This document shows positions 32,090-42,817 of a stretch of 64,000 nucleotides of DNA, piece after piece; within the stretch, counting starts at the first letter, position 1, and each line of letters starts with the position of its first letter. Where the stretch lies: assembly GCA_017502165.1 (NCBI GenBank), contig JAFVVO010000019.1, positions 1 through 64,000 of the forward strand, written 5' to 3'. The notes beneath the pieces were generated by a model. That model made no database searches. It was not told the origin of the DNA and was given only the letters and a program-made list of their open reading frames with translations. Source of the DNA: Clostridia bacterium (GTDB lineage: Bacteria; Bacillota; Clostridia; Christensenellales; QALW01). A program made the translations under genes and the position numbers.

Positions 32090-33745
32090 TTAATTCTCCC
32101 AAGGTCTGATTTGTACACCGAATTTCTCCAGCAGCTTCTTCAGCTTATTGCCGCAGGGCATAAGCTCAATATCGCTTTCGTCAAGAACCTTGAAAATTGC
32201 AAGAGAAACAAAATATACTATTGCGGCAATTAAAATAACGATAATTGTGGTAGGCTTGCCTAAGGGCTCTCCCGAAATTGCTTCAATAGCGAATTTTGCA
32301 ATAAGGATAAACGCCGACATGGTTGCCGCTGAGGCCAAAGGTCCGAAAATCATATTTTTGAAATTGAATTTCAGTCCCGTATGCTTTATAACGAAGATAA
32401 CGTCTAAAATTGCGGCTATTGCGTAGCATGTGACGGTTCCAAGGGGAACACCGTAAATATTAAGCTGAGTAATAGGCACTAAAAGCCAGTTCATAGCGAT
32501 TTTTACCGCCATGCCGATTGCAAGGTTCACTACCGGAATAACTGCCTTGCCAAGCCCCTGAAGAATGCCTGCGGCGGTTTGAATAATCGCAAGGAATAAA
32601 ACACCGAAGGAAAGTATCATTAAGAAGTTTCCTGCCATAGCAAGCTGGCTTTCACCCGATAAGAACACACCGTCAAAGGTGTCGCTTTCATAGGAATAAA
32701 GGAATGAAAGAATTTCACGGGAAAGGGTAAGGAAGCCTGCGGTGCAGGGAAGACCGATAATAAAAGCAAGCTTAATACCGGTGCTTGAAATACGCCTAAC
32801 CTCCTGCTTGCCGTCAACACCCATTAAGGCGTCAATTACCGCAGGAACTAACGACATTGAAAGAGCAACGGTTAAAATTGCAGGCATATTTATTAATGTT
32901 CCGCAGTCGTTCTTTAAGAAACCGAAAAGAGCGTTAATATAATCTCTGCCGTAAGACAACGTGTTTTCCAAAATGGATTTAACCATAACGGAATCAACCG
33001 TGTCCACCAAAGGCTTAATTGCTCCGCCCAAGGTCATAGGAATTGCAATGGCCATTAAGCGCGACATATATTTTTCCTTATTGCGTGACTTTTCAGTAAA
33101 GGTAAGGAATTTCTTTTTATCCCTTTGGTAGAGAATGAATATTACGATAAATGCTACAAGCTCCGAGAGTGTAATACCCAAAAGAGCGCCTGCCGCACTC
33201 ATTTCGGGACCTAAGGGCTTCCATAAAATTGCAAAGTAAAAGCCTGCGGCGAGCTTTATGATCTGTTCAATAATCTGCGTAATTGCCGTGGGCATCATAT
33301 TCAGCATACCTTGATAGTATCCGCGATAGGCTGAAAGTAAGGAAACAAACAAAAGTGACAAGCTAATTGCGGCAACCGGCTCCCAGGAATCCACCAAAAG
33401 CATCTGTGCAATCTGAGATGAGAATATGAGCATAAGTGCAGATGTTAGAACACCTATGGCTATTAACAGCTTCAGCGAAGAAATGAATACCTTGTGAGCA
33501 CCCTCATAGTTTCCCTTGCTTCTCTCCTCTGCCACAAGCTTTGAAATGGCGGTAGGAATACCGGAGGTAGAGAAAATAAGTAAGAACGTGTATATGGGAT
33601 ATACGGTAGTGTATATTCCCATAGCCACTGCGCCTATCTGATTGCGCAGGGGAATTTTATAAACTGCGCCTATAACCTTACATATCAAGCCTGCTATAGC
33701 CAAAATGGAAGCGCCGCGCAGAAAGGATTTCTTTTTATCTTGCAT
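32090..33745 (-). CDS. spoVB: SpoVB-like MATE/MOP flippase-family protein
   Basis: Encodes 551 residues with 14 predicted helices. KSFLRGASILAIAGLICKVI, then GAVYKIPLRNQIG and GIYTTVYPIYTFLLIFSTSG, are typical of the SpoVB/MurJ-like polysaccharide-export branch. In Bacillus SpoVB is required for spore cortex assembly, presumably as a lipid II-type flippase. It is followed by yabN/mazG and HU, the usual neighbours. The start ATG has AGAGGTGAATTT upstream. Its presence with SpoIID suggests a spore-forming lineage. Confidence 0.92.
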   Translation of the reverse strand: MQDKKKSFLRGASILAIAGLICKVIGAVYKIPLRNQIGAVAMGIYTTVYPIYTFLLIFSTSGIPTAISKLVAEERSKGNYEGAHKVFISSLKLLIAIGVLTSALMLIFSSQIAQMLLVDSWEPVAAISLSLLFVSLLSAYRGYYQGMLNMMPTAITQIIEQIIKLAAGFYFAILWKPLGPEMSAAGALLGITLSELVAFIVIFILYQRDKKKFLTFTEKSRNKEKYMSRLMAIAIPMTLGGAIKPLVDTVDSVMVKSILENTLSYGRDYINALFGFLKNDCGTLINMPAILTVALSMSLVPAVIDALMGVDGKQEVRRISSTGIKLAFIIGLPCTAGFLTLSREILSFLYSYESDTFDGVFLSGESQLAMAGNFLMILSFGVLFLAIIQTAAGILQGLGKAVIPVVNLAIGMAVKIAMNWLLVPITQLNIYGVPLGTVTCYAIAAILDVIFVIKHTGLKFNFKNMIFGPLASAATMSAFILIAKFAIEAISGEPLGKPTTIIVILIAAIVYFVSLAIFKVLDESDIELMPCGNKLKKLLEKFGVQIRPWEN

Positions 33746-33880
33746 AAATTCACCTCTGAGCCATAAAACAAAGAATGCTTGATGGCAAACGTATTAGTTA
33801 TATTATATACCTTTTTTTCTGAAAAGTAAATAATAAAAGAAAAATAGATTGTTTCCTTTTTGGCAAATCACAAAAACGGT

Positions 33881-33909
33881 TGCCACGGGGGAAAAATAAG
33901 TATATAATA
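33881..33909 (+). promoter_or_regulatory. promoter of mnmE-mnmG-rsmG
   Basis: TTGCCA followed about 16-17 bp later by TATAAT. It is divergent from spoVB. Confidence 0.7.
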
Positions 33910-33938
33910 TACTTATTCAAAATATATCGGAGAAGTAT

Positions 33939-35258
33939 ATGGATACTATCGCTGCAATAGCAACTGCATCAGGCAAGGGCGGAGTTGCCATTATCCGCAT
34001 CAGCGGTGACGGGGCGCACCAATGCTTGAGCAGGGTTTTCAGAAAACAGAATATGGAAATGCGCAAAATGTACTACGGCGGCGTTTATGACGGAGAGGTG
34101 CTTTTAGATAAGTGCCTTTGCGTTAAATTTGATGCAGGCGCTTCCTTTACGGGAGAAGAAACGGCAGAAATCCAATGCCACGGCGGATACGCTTCTGCCC
34201 GTGATATTTTAGAGGCGGTGCTTAAAAACGGCGCACGAATGGCCGAAAGCGGAGAATTTTCAAAGCGCGCCTTTATGAACGGTAAAATTGATCTGTCGCA
34301 AGCCGAGGCAGTAGGAGATATTATTGAAGCGGAAACAAAAAGCGCTTCCCGTGCGGCAGCAAGGCTTTTAAGCGGCAGCCTGGGAGAAATGATTTCAAGC
34401 TTTCAGGACGTTATAAAGGAGCTTTTAACTGCTATTGAAGCAGGAATTGACTATCCTGACGAAATTGACGAGCAGGAAACAAGCGAAACGATTATTTCTC
34501 AAGTACAGCAAATGCTTCCTCAGATAGATAAGCTGATTGAGGGCTATTCAAGGGGCAGAATTACCAAGGAAGGCTTAAAGGTCTGCATTATCGGAAAGCC
34601 CAACGCAGGCAAATCCTCCCTTCTTAACGCTCTTTGCGGAAGCGATAGGGCAATCGTAACTTCTATTGCAGGCACCACAAGAGATACCCTGCACGAAATT
34701 CTTGATTTTTCGGGTATAAAGGTACACCTGTTCGATACGGCGGGAATCAGAGAAAGTGACGACGTTATCGAGCGTGCAGGTGTTGAAAGGTCGCAACTGA
34801 CATTAAAAGACAGCGACGTGGTTTTATGCGTAACGGATTCAAGCGAAGAAGACGATTTTTCTTGGATAGATAAAGAAGACGTGCTCGATAAGCAGGGCGT
34901 TTTCGTGTTTAATAAAAGCGATTTGAATTTAGCTGCGGAAAAACCTTTGCCTTTTTCCTGGGAAAGAATCAACGTAAGCACAAAAACGGGTGAGGGAATA
35001 GAGGCGGTAAGTGAATTTATTGCGTCACAAGCCAGAGCAAACGATGCGTCTGACGCTTTAACCATTACCTCGCAACGCCATTTTGACGCTTTGGTTAAGG
35101 CAAAAGGGCATCTTGAAAACTGCCTTGAGCTGATGCCGCCGGATATTTTAAGCATTGATTTAACTTCTGCCTGGACTGTTTTAGGCGAAATAACGGGACA
35201 AACCGTTACGGAAGACATTGTAAATAACATTTTTGAAAAGTTTTGTGTAGGAAAATAA
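33939..35258 (+). CDS. mnmE: tRNA uridine-5-carboxymethylaminomethyl GTPase MnmE
   Basis: Encodes 439 residues. The N-terminal folate-binding domain starts [20 protein letters not shown], a helical domain surrounds the G domain, G1 is [15 protein letters not shown]3 is DTAGIRE, G4 is FNKSD, and the C-terminus is FEKFCVGK with the invariant CIGK/CVGK Cys. With MnmG it installs cmnm5 on U34 of tRNAs. The genes mnmE, mnmG and rsmG are nearly fused (1-base gap, then ATGA overlap). This cluster often lies near the chromosomal origin, but the usual rpmH-yidC-jag flank is absent here. Confidence 0.97.
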   Translation: MDTIAAIATASGKGGVAIIRISGDGAHQCLSRVFRKQNMEMRKMYYGGVYDGEVLLDKCLCVKFDAGASFTGEETAEIQCHGGYASARDILEAVLKNGARMAESGEFSKRAFMNGKIDLSQAEAVGDIIEAETKSASRAAARLLSGSLGEMISSFQDVIKELLTAIEAGIDYPDEIDEQETSETIISQVQQMLPQIDKLIEGYSRGRITKEGLKVCIIGKPNAGKSSLLNALCGSDRAIVTSIAGTTRDTLHEILDFSGIKVHLFDTAGIRESDDVIERAGVERSQLTLKDSDVVLCVTDSSEEDDFSWIDKEDVLDKQGVFVFNKSDLNLAAEKPLPFSWERINVSTKTGEGIEAVSEFIASQARANDASDALTITSQRHFDALVKAKGHLENCLELMPPDILSIDLTSAWTVLGEITGQTVTEDIVNNIFEKFCVGK

Positions 35259-35259
35259 T

Positions 35260-37131
35260 ATGAATTTTTTTGGCGGAAAATTTGATATAGCCGTAGTAGG
35301 TGCGGGTCACGCAGGATGTGAAGCCGCCCTTGCCTGCGCCCGAATGGGTTTAAGCACTCTGTTGCTTACCTTAACCAAGGATGCAGTTGCTTTTATGCCC
35401 TGCAACCCTGCAATAGGCGGTACAAGCAAAGGTCATCTTGTGCGCGAAATAGATGCTCTTGGCGGACAAATGGGCATAAGTGCCGATAAAACTGCATTGC
35501 AGATGAAAATGCTTAACACCAGCAAAGGTCCTGCGGTACATTCTTTGCGCAGTCAGGCTGATAAAATGGAATATCAGCTTTATATGCGCAAGGTGCTTGA
35601 AAATCAGGAAAACCTTACGCTCAAGCAGGATGAAGCGTCTAAAATATTAGAAAAAAACGGCAAGGTATGGGGCATTGAAACGGCAGTAGGTGCAATTTAC
35701 GAGATTAAAGCTCTTGTCATTGCCACGGGCGTTTATATGAAAAGCCGTATTATTACAGGTGAATGGGAAAGAGATTGCGGTCCCTCGGGCTTCGTTAACT
35801 CAAGATTTTTGTCCGATTCACTTTCAGATTTGGGAATACCTCTTCAACGCTTCAAAACGGGTACTCCTGCCCGTGTTGACGGCAATACTCTTGATTACGA
35901 TAAAATGGAGGCACAGTGGGGCGAGAAGATTCCCTATAGCTTTTCCTTTTTAACTAAAGAGGAAATTCAGTCACCAACACCCTGCTATTTAACATATACT
36001 AACGAAAGAACACATAAAATTATTCTTGATAATCTTCACCGTTCACCGATGTACAGCGGAAATATTAAGGGAACGGGCACAAGATATTGTCCAAGCATTG
36101 AAGATAAAATCGTGCGCTTTGCCGATAAGGAAAGGCATCAGCTTTTCGTTGAGCCTGAGGGAGCGTACACCACGGAAATGTATCTTCAGGGGCTTTCTTC
36201 CTCGCTTCCTGCCGAGGTACAGCTTGAAATGATACATACTATCCCCGGACTTGAGCACGCAGAAATGGTGCGCCCCGGATACGCTATAGAATACGATTGT
36301 ATCGACCCGTTAATGCTTTATCCTACGCTGGCGGTTAAAAACATTAAAGGCTTATATTGTGCGGGACAGATAAACGGCTCCTCAGGATACGAGGAGGCGG
36401 CGGCACAAGGTCTGCTTGCAGGTATAAACGCCGCACAGTACGTTTTAGATAAAGAGCCGCTGATTTTAAGCCGTTCCGAAAGCTATATCGGTGTGCTTGT
36501 TGATGATTTGACCGTTAAGGGCACTAACGAGCCTTACAGAATGATGACCTCAAGGGCAGAGTTCCGCTTAAGTCTTCGTCAGGATAATGCCGACGCGCGC
36601 CTTACCCCCTTGGGAAGAAAGGTTGGACTTGTTTCCGACGAAAGATATGCTGAATTCTTGAATAAGGTTGAAAGACAGAATAAAGCAAAGGAAATTTTGC
36701 AAAGCACTAAATTAACCTTCGATAAAACTAAGGAAATTTTTGCTAAAAAAGGACTTGAGGAGCCCATAGGACCGCTTTTCTGCGCAGATATGCTCAAGCG
36801 TAAGGAGTTTTCCTATAAGGAGCTTGAGGAACTTGTTGAGGGCGTTATGCCCCTTTCCAGCGGTGAAGCCGTTTGTGTTGAAACGGACATAAAATACGAC
36901 GGCTACTTAAAGAAGCAGGAAGCACAGATTCAGCAGATGGAAAAGCTTGAGAAAAAGCTTTTGCCCGAAAACGTTGATTATTCCAAAATTCTTGGTCTTC
37001 GTCTTGAAGCAAGACAGAAGCTCACTAAACAGCAGCCTGCTTCAATAGGGCAGGCAAGCCGAATCAGCGGCGTTTCTCCTGCGGATATTGCGGTGCTTTT
37101 AGTTGCTATGGAAAAGGGTGAATTGCAATGA
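35260..37131 (+). CDS. mnmG: tRNA uridine-5-carboxymethylaminomethyl enzyme MnmG (GidA)
   Basis: Encodes 623 residues, the normal long form. The FAD-binding loop is [19 protein letters not shown], and family motifs [36 protein letters not shown] and [20 protein letters not shown] are all intact, as is the C-terminal helical domain ([14 protein letters not shown]). It acts with MnmE on tRNA U34. Its start lies one base after the mnmE stop, and its stop overlaps rsmG. Confidence 0.98.
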   Translation: MNFFGGKFDIAVVGAGHAGCEAALACARMGLSTLLLTLTKDAVAFMPCNPAIGGTSKGHLVREIDALGGQMGISADKTALQMKMLNTSKGPAVHSLRSQADKMEYQLYMRKVLENQENLTLKQDEASKILEKNGKVWGIETAVGAIYEIKALVIATGVYMKSRIITGEWERDCGPSGFVNSRFLSDSLSDLGIPLQRFKTGTPARVDGNTLDYDKMEAQWGEKIPYSFSFLTKEEIQSPTPCYLTYTNERTHKIILDNLHRSPMYSGNIKGTGTRYCPSIEDKIVRFADKERHQLFVEPEGAYTTEMYLQGLSSSLPAEVQLEMIHTIPGLEHAEMVRPGYAIEYDCIDPLMLYPTLAVKNIKGLYCAGQINGSSGYEEAAAQGLLAGINAAQYVLDKEPLILSRSESYIGVLVDDLTVKGTNEPYRMMTSRAEFRLSLRQDNADARLTPLGRKVGLVSDERYAEFLNKVERQNKAKEILQSTKLTFDKTKEIFAKKGLEEPIGPLFCADMLKRKEFSYKELEELVEGVMPLSSGEAVCVETDIKYDGYLKKQEAQIQQMEKLEKKLLPENVDYSKILGLRLEARQKLTKQQPASIGQASRISGVSPADIAVLLVAMEKGELQ

Positions 37132-37841
37132 GTGAATTGTTTTCTTTAATAAGCTCAACCTTTGAGAAAAACGGCATAAATTTATCAGATAAGCAGATAA
37201 ACCAGTTCGAAATTTATTGCCAATTTTTGCTTGAATACAACGAAAAGGTGAATTTAACCGCTATTACCGAAATTCAGGCGGTTATACAGGACCATTTTGT
37301 AGATTCTCTTAAAGGCGCGGAGCTTGATGAAATTATTAAAGGCGCAAAATGTGCCGATATCGGAACCGGCGCCGGATTTCCCGGTGTACCTCTTGCAATA
37401 GCGCGCCCCGATATTACCGTTGCGCTTGTGGATTCTCTGAATAAAAGATTAGTGTTTTTAGATGAGCTTAAGGAAAAAATCGGCTTAACCAACGTTTACA
37501 CCGTTCACGGCAGAAGCGAGGACTTGGGCAGGGACAAAAAAATGCGTCAGCAATTTGATTGCGTATTCTCTCGTGCCGTTGCCAGAATGAACGTTTTAGC
37601 TGAGTTCGATATGCCCTTTGTTAAGGTTGGGGGATATATGCTTGCATGGAAGGGCCCTGCAGTTGAGGAAGAGCTGCTTGAAGCAAAAAACGCAATCAGC
37701 ATTTTAGGCGGAGAGAATAAAGGGATTTATACCTCAAGCATTGAAGGTAAAGAGCATTATATTGCAAAAATAAAAAAGGTTAAGCCAACTATTGAAAAAT
37801 ATCCTCGTCAGGCAGGTTTGCCTAAAAAGAAACCGTTGTAA
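37128..37841 (+). CDS. rsmG: 16S rRNA (guanine527-N7)-methyltransferase RsmG
   Basis: Encodes 237 residues. The SAM-binding motif is [20 protein letters not shown], preceded by VNLTAITE and a VDSL motif, and followed by [11 protein letters not shown] and [10 protein letters not shown], all typical. It methylates G527 of 16S rRNA; loss gives low-level streptomycin resistance in other bacteria. The ATGA overlap with mnmG shows translational coupling. Confidence 0.97.
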   Translation: MSELFSLISSTFEKNGINLSDKQINQFEIYCQFLLEYNEKVNLTAITEIQAVIQDHFVDSLKGAELDEIIKGAKCADIGTGAGFPGVPLAIARPDITVALVDSLNKRLVFLDELKEKIGLTNVYTVHGRSEDLGRDKKMRQQFDCVFSRAVARMNVLAEFDMPFVKVGGYMLAWKGPAVEEELLEAKNAISILGGENKGIYTSSIEGKEHYIAKIKKVKPTIEKYPRQAGLPKKKPL

Positions 37842-37854
37842 TTAGGAGAATAAA

Positions 37855-38442
37855 ATGAACATAGGAATTGATTTCGACGGAGTTTTAACAAACGACGAAG
37901 AATACATAATGGCTACGCTTTATAAATACTGCGTTGAGCATAATCTTGAGATGCCCACCGACAATTTGGGATACGAATTCCGCAAAAAAGAGTGCTGGTC
38001 TATGGAGGACGTTGAAAAATACAGAGAAGAATACTTTGATTCTTATGCGGAAAATTATCCGCCCAGGCTCTTTGCCAAGGAGGTTATTGATAAGCTTCGC
38101 CAAATGGGGCATAGGATTATTCTGATTACGGGCAGAAACAACACTCCTTTTGACACTCCCAAGGGTGAAATGCGCCGCAAGCAGATTTTTGATTGGCTTG
38201 AAAAATACAATATTAAGTTTGATAAGATTGTTTTTGCTATTCCTCCTAAAATAGACGAGCTGAAGGAAAATGAAATCGACGTAATGATAGAGGACAGTCC
38301 CATTACAATTCCTCAGATAACGGATACAGTAAAGGTGCTTTGCTATGACGACCGCTATAATCGTCATATTTCAGGTAAAAACGTTATAAGAGTCTATTGC
38401 TGGTACGACATTTATGATAAAATCGTAAATAACAAGATTTAG
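37855..38442 (+). CDS. HAD hydrolase, 5'(3')-nucleotidase (NT5C) type
   Basis: Encodes 195 residues. MNIGIDFDGVLTND supplies the HAD nucleophile Asp6 and acid Asp8, IILITGRNN is motif II, and VMIEDSPITI is motif IV. The cap is small, as in NT5C-type 5'-nucleotidases acting on nucleoside monophosphates. GGAGAATAAA precedes the ATG, 13 bases after rsmG, so it may be the last gene of that operon. The substrate is inferred from family. Confidence 0.85.
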   Translation: MNIGIDFDGVLTNDEEYIMATLYKYCVEHNLEMPTDNLGYEFRKKECWSMEDVEKYREEYFDSYAENYPPRLFAKEVIDKLRQMGHRIILITGRNNTPFDTPKGEMRRKQIFDWLEKYNIKFDKIVFAIPPKIDELKENEIDVMIEDSPITIPQITDTVKVLCYDDRYNRHISGKNVIRVYCWYDIYDKIVNNKI

Positions 38443-38466
38443 AAAATTAACTTTCCAACAAGGTTA

Positions 38467-38495
38467 TTGACTTTATACGGTTTTTTTGATAAAAT
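38467..38495 (+). promoter_or_regulatory. promoter
   Basis: TTGACT, 17 bp ending in TGA, TAAAAT. Confidence 0.75.
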
Positions 38496-38527
38496 AATTC
38501 TACAATAGTTTTAGAGAGGTAATTACA

Positions 38528-39070
38528 ATGATTTTTACATTAGGTACTACTGACGTTCGCACGAAAACATATACTAATTATGATGCTTTAGAAAGAGATT
38601 TGCTTCTTTGCGAGGCAGGCAGTGTGTTTGCAGGGCAGAAAAAGGGTACTGAAAACGCTTGGAATATGATAGCCGTTACCGACCACGATACCGGTGAATA
38701 TTTCGGCCTGGGCGTGCTTACCGCCACCAATAAGGAGCCTCACATTCTTGCAACTGAAAATCATATGCTTTTTATCGGTGCAGATAATTTCGTTATCGTG
38801 TTTGATATCGTGGCAAAGCAGGTTCGCTCCATTATTCCTATGCCCAGCGATTTTGTTGATTTCTTCTACATCGCCAATAAGGGTATGGTATTTATGGTGC
38901 ACAAAAAAGGCGTTCTTGTTAAGGACGACGAGGCGCAGGATATCTGGCGCGCTTCGAGAGGCAATATGTCAGGCTATTCCTTAGAGAAGAACTTGTTCGT
39001 TATGGAGCTTGCGTCGGGCAGAACCATTGCCTTTAAGATAAGCAACGGCAAGGAAGTTAACTTGAAATAA
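38528..39070 (+). CDS. hypothetical cytoplasmic beta-rich protein
   Basis: Encodes 180 residues with no signal or membrane segment. Regular short strands (NMIAVTDHDTGEYFGLGVLT; NHMLFIGADNFVIVFDI; MVFMVHKKGVLVKDD) suggest a small beta-propeller-like or seven-strand fold. No family was recognised. It has its own promoter and terminator. The protein at 60459 shows a similar strand rhythm but no clear identity. Confidence 0.7.
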   Translation: MIFTLGTTDVRTKTYTNYDALERDLLLCEAGSVFAGQKKGTENAWNMIAVTDHDTGEYFGLGVLTATNKEPHILATENHMLFIGADNFVIVFDIVAKQVRSIIPMPSDFVDFFYIANKGMVFMVHKKGVLVKDDEAQDIWRASRGNMSGYSLEKNLFVMELASGRTIAFKISNGKEVNLK

Positions 39071-39083
39071 CTTGAATAAAAAT

Positions 39084-39112
39084 TAAGCACGCTTAAAGCG
39101 TGCTTTTCTTTT
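39084..39112 (+). terminator. terminator
   Basis: AAGCACGC pairs with GCGTGCTT, with a T run. Confidence 0.85.
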
Positions 39113-39173
39113 ACACTTTTTGTGATAAACAGATAAAAAACTCTAAAAATTCAGACTGAAAAAATATACAAAC

Positions 39174-39202
39174 TTGACATTTATAGAATAATCCATTAAA
39201 AT
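39174..39202 (+). promoter_or_regulatory. promoter of the surface-protein gene
   Basis: TTGACA, 17 bp, TAAAAT. Confidence 0.8.
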
Positions 39203-39236
39203 ATCTTAGAATGGACTAATTTGGAGGTCAGGCATA

Positions 39237-40976
39237 ATGAGAAAAAAACTCTTATCAGTTTTACTTGCAATATCAATCATACTTTCTGCAATCGGTGTTA
39301 TTTCTTTAGGTAACGTATTTGCCGAAGCGGCACCCTTTACCTTTGCAGTAAGCTCTGCCAGCGGTAGTGACATTATTTTAGACAGCACTAACGAGTACAA
39401 GGCACAGATAAAGTTTAATGTTTCTGCAAGAAATATAACCTTTTCAGAGACTATTACTCTTGTTAAGATTGTAAATACTTCCACAAAGGTTGAATTGAGT
39501 TTAGGACAGACTAAGATTGAAGAAGATACCTCAGGCTCCTGGTCAATGAATACCTTAATGGAGTTTTTGCCTATTGATTCGGGCAAAACTGTAGTATTTG
39601 ATTTGCATTGGCTTGATGCAGAAGGCAATCCGCAGATAGAAAAGGCTGAATTAAAGCTTGCACTTCCCAATCCTAAGGTAAAAATCACTATGGAGCCCGA
39701 TGCCCTTTCCGTTGCACCCGGTTCCGTGGTAACTCTTAATTACGAGGTTCTTAACGTAGGCAACGTTGCTCTTAATTATCTTAACCTTACCGATGAGGCC
39801 GTTTCCACTATTCTTGATCCCGATGAGCCTAAGCCCATTATCAGCAATAACAGAAGCGATCAGATTTTAGAAGCGGGCGAAGCTATCACCAAGCAGGTTC
39901 AGGTGGCTTTAGACGGCACTTTGATTTCAAAACCCAAGGCAGTTTTCAGCTATGGCGGAAAGAGCTATGAGCAGGTGGGTGAAACCGTTACCATTGCGGC
40001 AGAGGAAATTGTTCCTACCGTGCAGTTTACCTGCAGTAATTATTCCGTTGCAGTAAAGGGTACAATTCAAACCTTTAACTACACAATAGTAAACAATAAC
40101 AACGTAACCCTTACAAATATCCGCGTTTATGATTCCGATGCGGAAAATGCTCAGCTTATTTACGGTCCCTTTGACCTTGATGCCGAGCAGGAATACACCG
40201 GTTCACACGACATGGCAGTAACTAAAAGCGGCTTCTATAAATTCAAGGTTGTGTACAGCTTTGAAGGAGCAGAAGAGGATAAGGAACTTTTAGTAAAAAC
40301 TGACAAGGCAATCAAGCTTCCCAACGAGGTTTACTTAAAGATAAATAAAATTTTCCCCGAAGCTCTTACCGAGCCGGGTGAGCTTACCTTTACCCTTACC
40401 ATTGAAAATGCTACCAACTCCGAATTGCGTGACCTTGTAATTTCGGAAGACGCAGGCTTAATGGAAGATCTGGTGCTTAAAAATATCATCGTTCCTGCCG
40501 CCGCCGATGGAGTTGCAGGCAGTGAAACCCGCGACGTAACGGTAAATATTCCCAAAACCGATACGAGAGTTAAGTTCAGCTTAAGTTACACCATTAACGG
40601 TGAAAAAGCAACCACAAACGTTAATTATGACGTGCGCTTTGATCAGATTCTTGCTCAGCCTACCGAGGCACCCACTCCTACACCTGAGCAAAACAAGGAG
40701 GAAGATGACAACGGCGATCTTATCATAATTATTCTTCTCGGATTCTTGTCCTTACTGCTTATTGTAGGCATAATTATTCTTCTTGTGTTTATTAAGAAAA
40801 ACAGTGAAGAAAAGGAAGAAACCGTTCGCAGAAAGGTTAATACCGTATTCGACGAGGAAGAAAATTACGACGAAGAGTACGAAATTGAAAACGATAGCTT
40901 CAACGAAGAATATTCCGAAGAGTTTGATGATGAGCTTGACGATGACGGCGTAAAGATTTATAAAGGCAAAAAGTAA
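39237..40976 (+). CDS. secreted, membrane-anchored protein with CARDB/DUF11-like domains
   Basis: Encodes 579 residues. The signal peptide is residues 1-30 (MRKKLLSVLLAISIILSAIG, cleavage near FAEAA). Three or four Ig-like repeats follow, each with a conserved entry such as SVAPGSVVTLNYEVLNVGNV, VAVKGTIQTFNYTIVNNNN or TEPGELTFTLTIENATNSE, as in CARDB/DUF11 adhesion modules. A Pro/Thr linker (PTEAPTPTPEQ) leads to one membrane helix (about 495-520) and a very acidic cytoplasmic tail of about 60 residues. It is probably a cell-surface structural protein. The acidic tail may contact a cytoplasmic partner. Confidence 0.8.
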   Translation: MRKKLLSVLLAISIILSAIGVISLGNVFAEAAPFTFAVSSASGSDIILDSTNEYKAQIKFNVSARNITFSETITLVKIVNTSTKVELSLGQTKIEEDTSGSWSMNTLMEFLPIDSGKTVVFDLHWLDAEGNPQIEKAELKLALPNPKVKITMEPDALSVAPGSVVTLNYEVLNVGNVALNYLNLTDEAVSTILDPDEPKPIISNNRSDQILEAGEAITKQVQVALDGTLISKPKAVFSYGGKSYEQVGETVTIAAEEIVPTVQFTCSNYSVAVKGTIQTFNYTIVNNNNVTLTNIRVYDSDAENAQLIYGPFDLDAEQEYTGSHDMAVTKSGFYKFKVVYSFEGAEEDKELLVKTDKAIKLPNEVYLKINKIFPEALTEPGELTFTLTIENATNSELRDLVISEDAGLMEDLVLKNIIVPAAADGVAGSETRDVTVNIPKTDTRVKFSLSYTINGEKATTNVNYDVRFDQILAQPTEAPTPTPEQNKEEDDNGDLIIIILLGFLSLLLIVGIIILLVFIKKNSEEKEETVRRKVNTVFDEEENYDEEYEIENDSFNEEYSEEFDDELDDDGVKIYKGKK

Positions 40977-40989
40977 AATGTACCCAAAA

Positions 40990-41028
40990 CTAAAGGGGTT
41001 GCAGGCACAGGCTTGCAATCCCTTTTTG
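40990..41028 (+). terminator. terminator
   Basis: GGGGTTGCA-GGC pairs with GCTTGCAATCCC, followed by T5. Confidence 0.8.
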
Positions 41029-41057
41029 AAAACACAAAAAGAAAAACGGTGAAATAA

Positions 41058-41771
41058 ATGTTAGGTGTAATAGTAAACGTAATAACCGTAATTATCGGCT
41101 CGCTTATAGGCCTGCTCTTCAAAAAAGGAATACCCGAGAGGGTTAGCAAGGCGGCAATGATAGGCTTAGGAGCCTGCACGCTGTATATTGGAATTTCCGG
41201 CTCACTTAAGGGTGAAAGCACGCTTATTTTAATTGCTTCCGTGGTGTTAGGCGCCATTACGGGAACGCTGATTAATATTGACGGAGCAATTAACAAGCTT
41301 GCCGAAAAGGTAGAAAGCAAATTCAAAAAAGAAAATGCGGGCGTCTCCGTTGCAGAAGGCATTGTAACTGCCACGCTTTTATTCTGTGTAGGGGCAATGA
41401 CAGTTACCGGCTCCATTCAGGCAGGGCTTACGGGAGATAACTCGATTTTGCTTACAAAGGCAATGCTTGATTTAGTTTCGTCTATGATGCTTGCCTCAAG
41501 CCTTGGAATAGGCGTTCTGCTCTCATCGGTTGCAGTATTTGTGATTCAGGGCGGACTTGTGCTTCTCTCAGGTGTGCTTGCGCCCTTATTGAGCACGGGT
41601 GCCGTTAATGAAATGACCTGCGCAGGCTCTATTTTGATTATTATGATCGGCATCAATCTTATGGGCATCGCAAAAATCAAGGTTGCGGATTTTCTTCCTG
41701 CTATAATATTTGCGCCTATAATTTATAATCTTGTTCCGCTATTTGAAAAGCTTTGGAGCTTAATTGCATAA
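41058..41771 (+). CDS. DUF554 membrane protein
   Basis: Encodes 237 residues with six or seven predicted helices. The N-terminus MLGVIVNVITVIIGSLIGLL, the motif GLGACTLYIGISGSLKGE, and FCVGAMTVTGSIQAGLTGDN are diagnostic of the DUF554 (YdfK/YqgA) family. These are inner-membrane proteins of unknown transport activity, common in anaerobes. It is flanked by terminators on both sides, so it is probably monocistronic. Confidence 0.93.
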   Translation: MLGVIVNVITVIIGSLIGLLFKKGIPERVSKAAMIGLGACTLYIGISGSLKGESTLILIASVVLGAITGTLINIDGAINKLAEKVESKFKKENAGVSVAEGIVTATLLFCVGAMTVTGSIQAGLTGDNSILLTKAMLDLVSSMMLASSLGIGVLLSSVAVFVIQGGLVLLSGVLAPLLSTGAVNEMTCAGSILIIMIGINLMGIAKIKVADFLPAIIFAPIIYNLVPLFEKLWSLIA

Positions 41772-41775
41772 AAAG

Positions 41776-41804
41776 AAACAGCGTCCGCAGACGCTGTTTT
41801 TTTT
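41776..41804 (+). terminator. terminator
   Basis: ACAGCGTC pairs with GACGCTGT, followed by eight T. Confidence 0.9.
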
Positions 41805-41899
41805 GTAATTTCATTCAGCTTAAGTTTTTATGAAATCCGTATCAGCCTTAATAAAAATATTCTGAGCTTTAACGGAAAAACTTGATTTAGATACAAGAA

Positions 41900-42790
41900 T
41901 TAACGGTTAACCTTAAAATACTGTGTCCAGGCGCGTCTGCCGTTTTTGTCCTGAATTTCCGCGCGGACAAAGGTATCCTTAAAGGCTTCGTTGCGGTAGT
42001 GGGGCACGTATTCGCCGTGGGTAAGGTTTTCGCCTACGTCACTGCGGTGGTTTGACCAGGGACTGTCGCCGAAATATACGATTTGCTCAACGGGCGAGCA
42101 ATCAACCGTCAGCTTATTATCCTCAAATTTGGCGGAAAGAGTGGGGCCCTGAGATGCGTAGCAATTTCCTTTTTTAATGGCTTCCAGGATAGCTCCACGG
42201 GTGCATTCTTCTGCTTGAACATAAATAAAGCTTCGGCAGGTATCGGCTTTTTCATAAAAGTGAGCGTCGTCGGTGGCAACGATAGTCCAAAAAACGTCGT
42301 TAGCCGCCATAATATCAAGCAGTAAGCTGCTGTCGGGACGGCAGTTACGGGGAACGTCGGAAACGGAATTGAAGATTTCAACGGTATCTGCGTCTTTAAC
42401 CTGAAGCAGCTGGTCAAAGGTGTTAAGGCTCCAGGCAGGATGTCCGTAAACAACTAAGCCGCCGCAAGCGTGAATTGCTTCAATAACCTCTTCAGGTGAG
42501 CTTGCTTCGCTGATATTATCAGGAAAATGCTCGGTGCCTACACCTAAAATGTGATGAAAGCCCTTTTTAACACCGTTATTAAGATTATATTCACAGCCCG
42601 AAAGAACTAACATTCCGTCAAATTCAGTTTGCTCACCGTACTTCCAATGGTCAGTAAGGGCAATGAAGTCGTATCCGTTGTCCTTATAGAGCTTGCAGAC
42701 CTCCTGAGGAGACAAAATACCGTCGGAAACGGTAGTATGGGTATGAAGATTACCCTTAAACCATTTTTTGCCGTTAGAATCAATATACAT
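41900..42790 (-). CDS. PHP-domain metal-dependent phosphoesterase
   Basis: Encodes 296 residues. The first metal motif is GNLHTHTTVSDG, followed by DFIALTDHW, LSGCEYN, VYGHPAWS and ATDDAHFYE, so the PHP metal ligands are all present. The C-terminal 90 residues form a beta-rich extension (YFGDSPWSNHRSDVG). Related proteins hydrolyse phosphoesters such as nucleoside 3',5'-bisphosphates, but this subgroup is uncharacterised. GGAGG precedes the start. Confidence 0.88.
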   Translation of the reverse strand: MYIDSNGKKWFKGNLHTHTTVSDGILSPQEVCKLYKDNGYDFIALTDHWKYGEQTEFDGMLVLSGCEYNLNNGVKKGFHHILGVGTEHFPDNISEASSPEEVIEAIHACGGLVVYGHPAWSLNTFDQLLQVKDADTVEIFNSVSDVPRNCRPDSSLLLDIMAANDVFWTIVATDDAHFYEKADTCRSFIYVQAEECTRGAILEAIKKGNCYASQGPTLSAKFEDNKLTVDCSPVEQIVYFGDSPWSNHRSDVGENLTHGEYVPHYRNEAFKDTFVRAEIQDKNGRRAWTQYFKVNR

Positions 42791-42817
42791 AAAAACCTCC
42801 GTGCATAAAGCAACCGC

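Noticed and set aside
34544..35230. 228-codon minus-strand frame opposite mnmE
   Set aside because: mnmE is certain, and the antisense frame has no start context or family resemblance.
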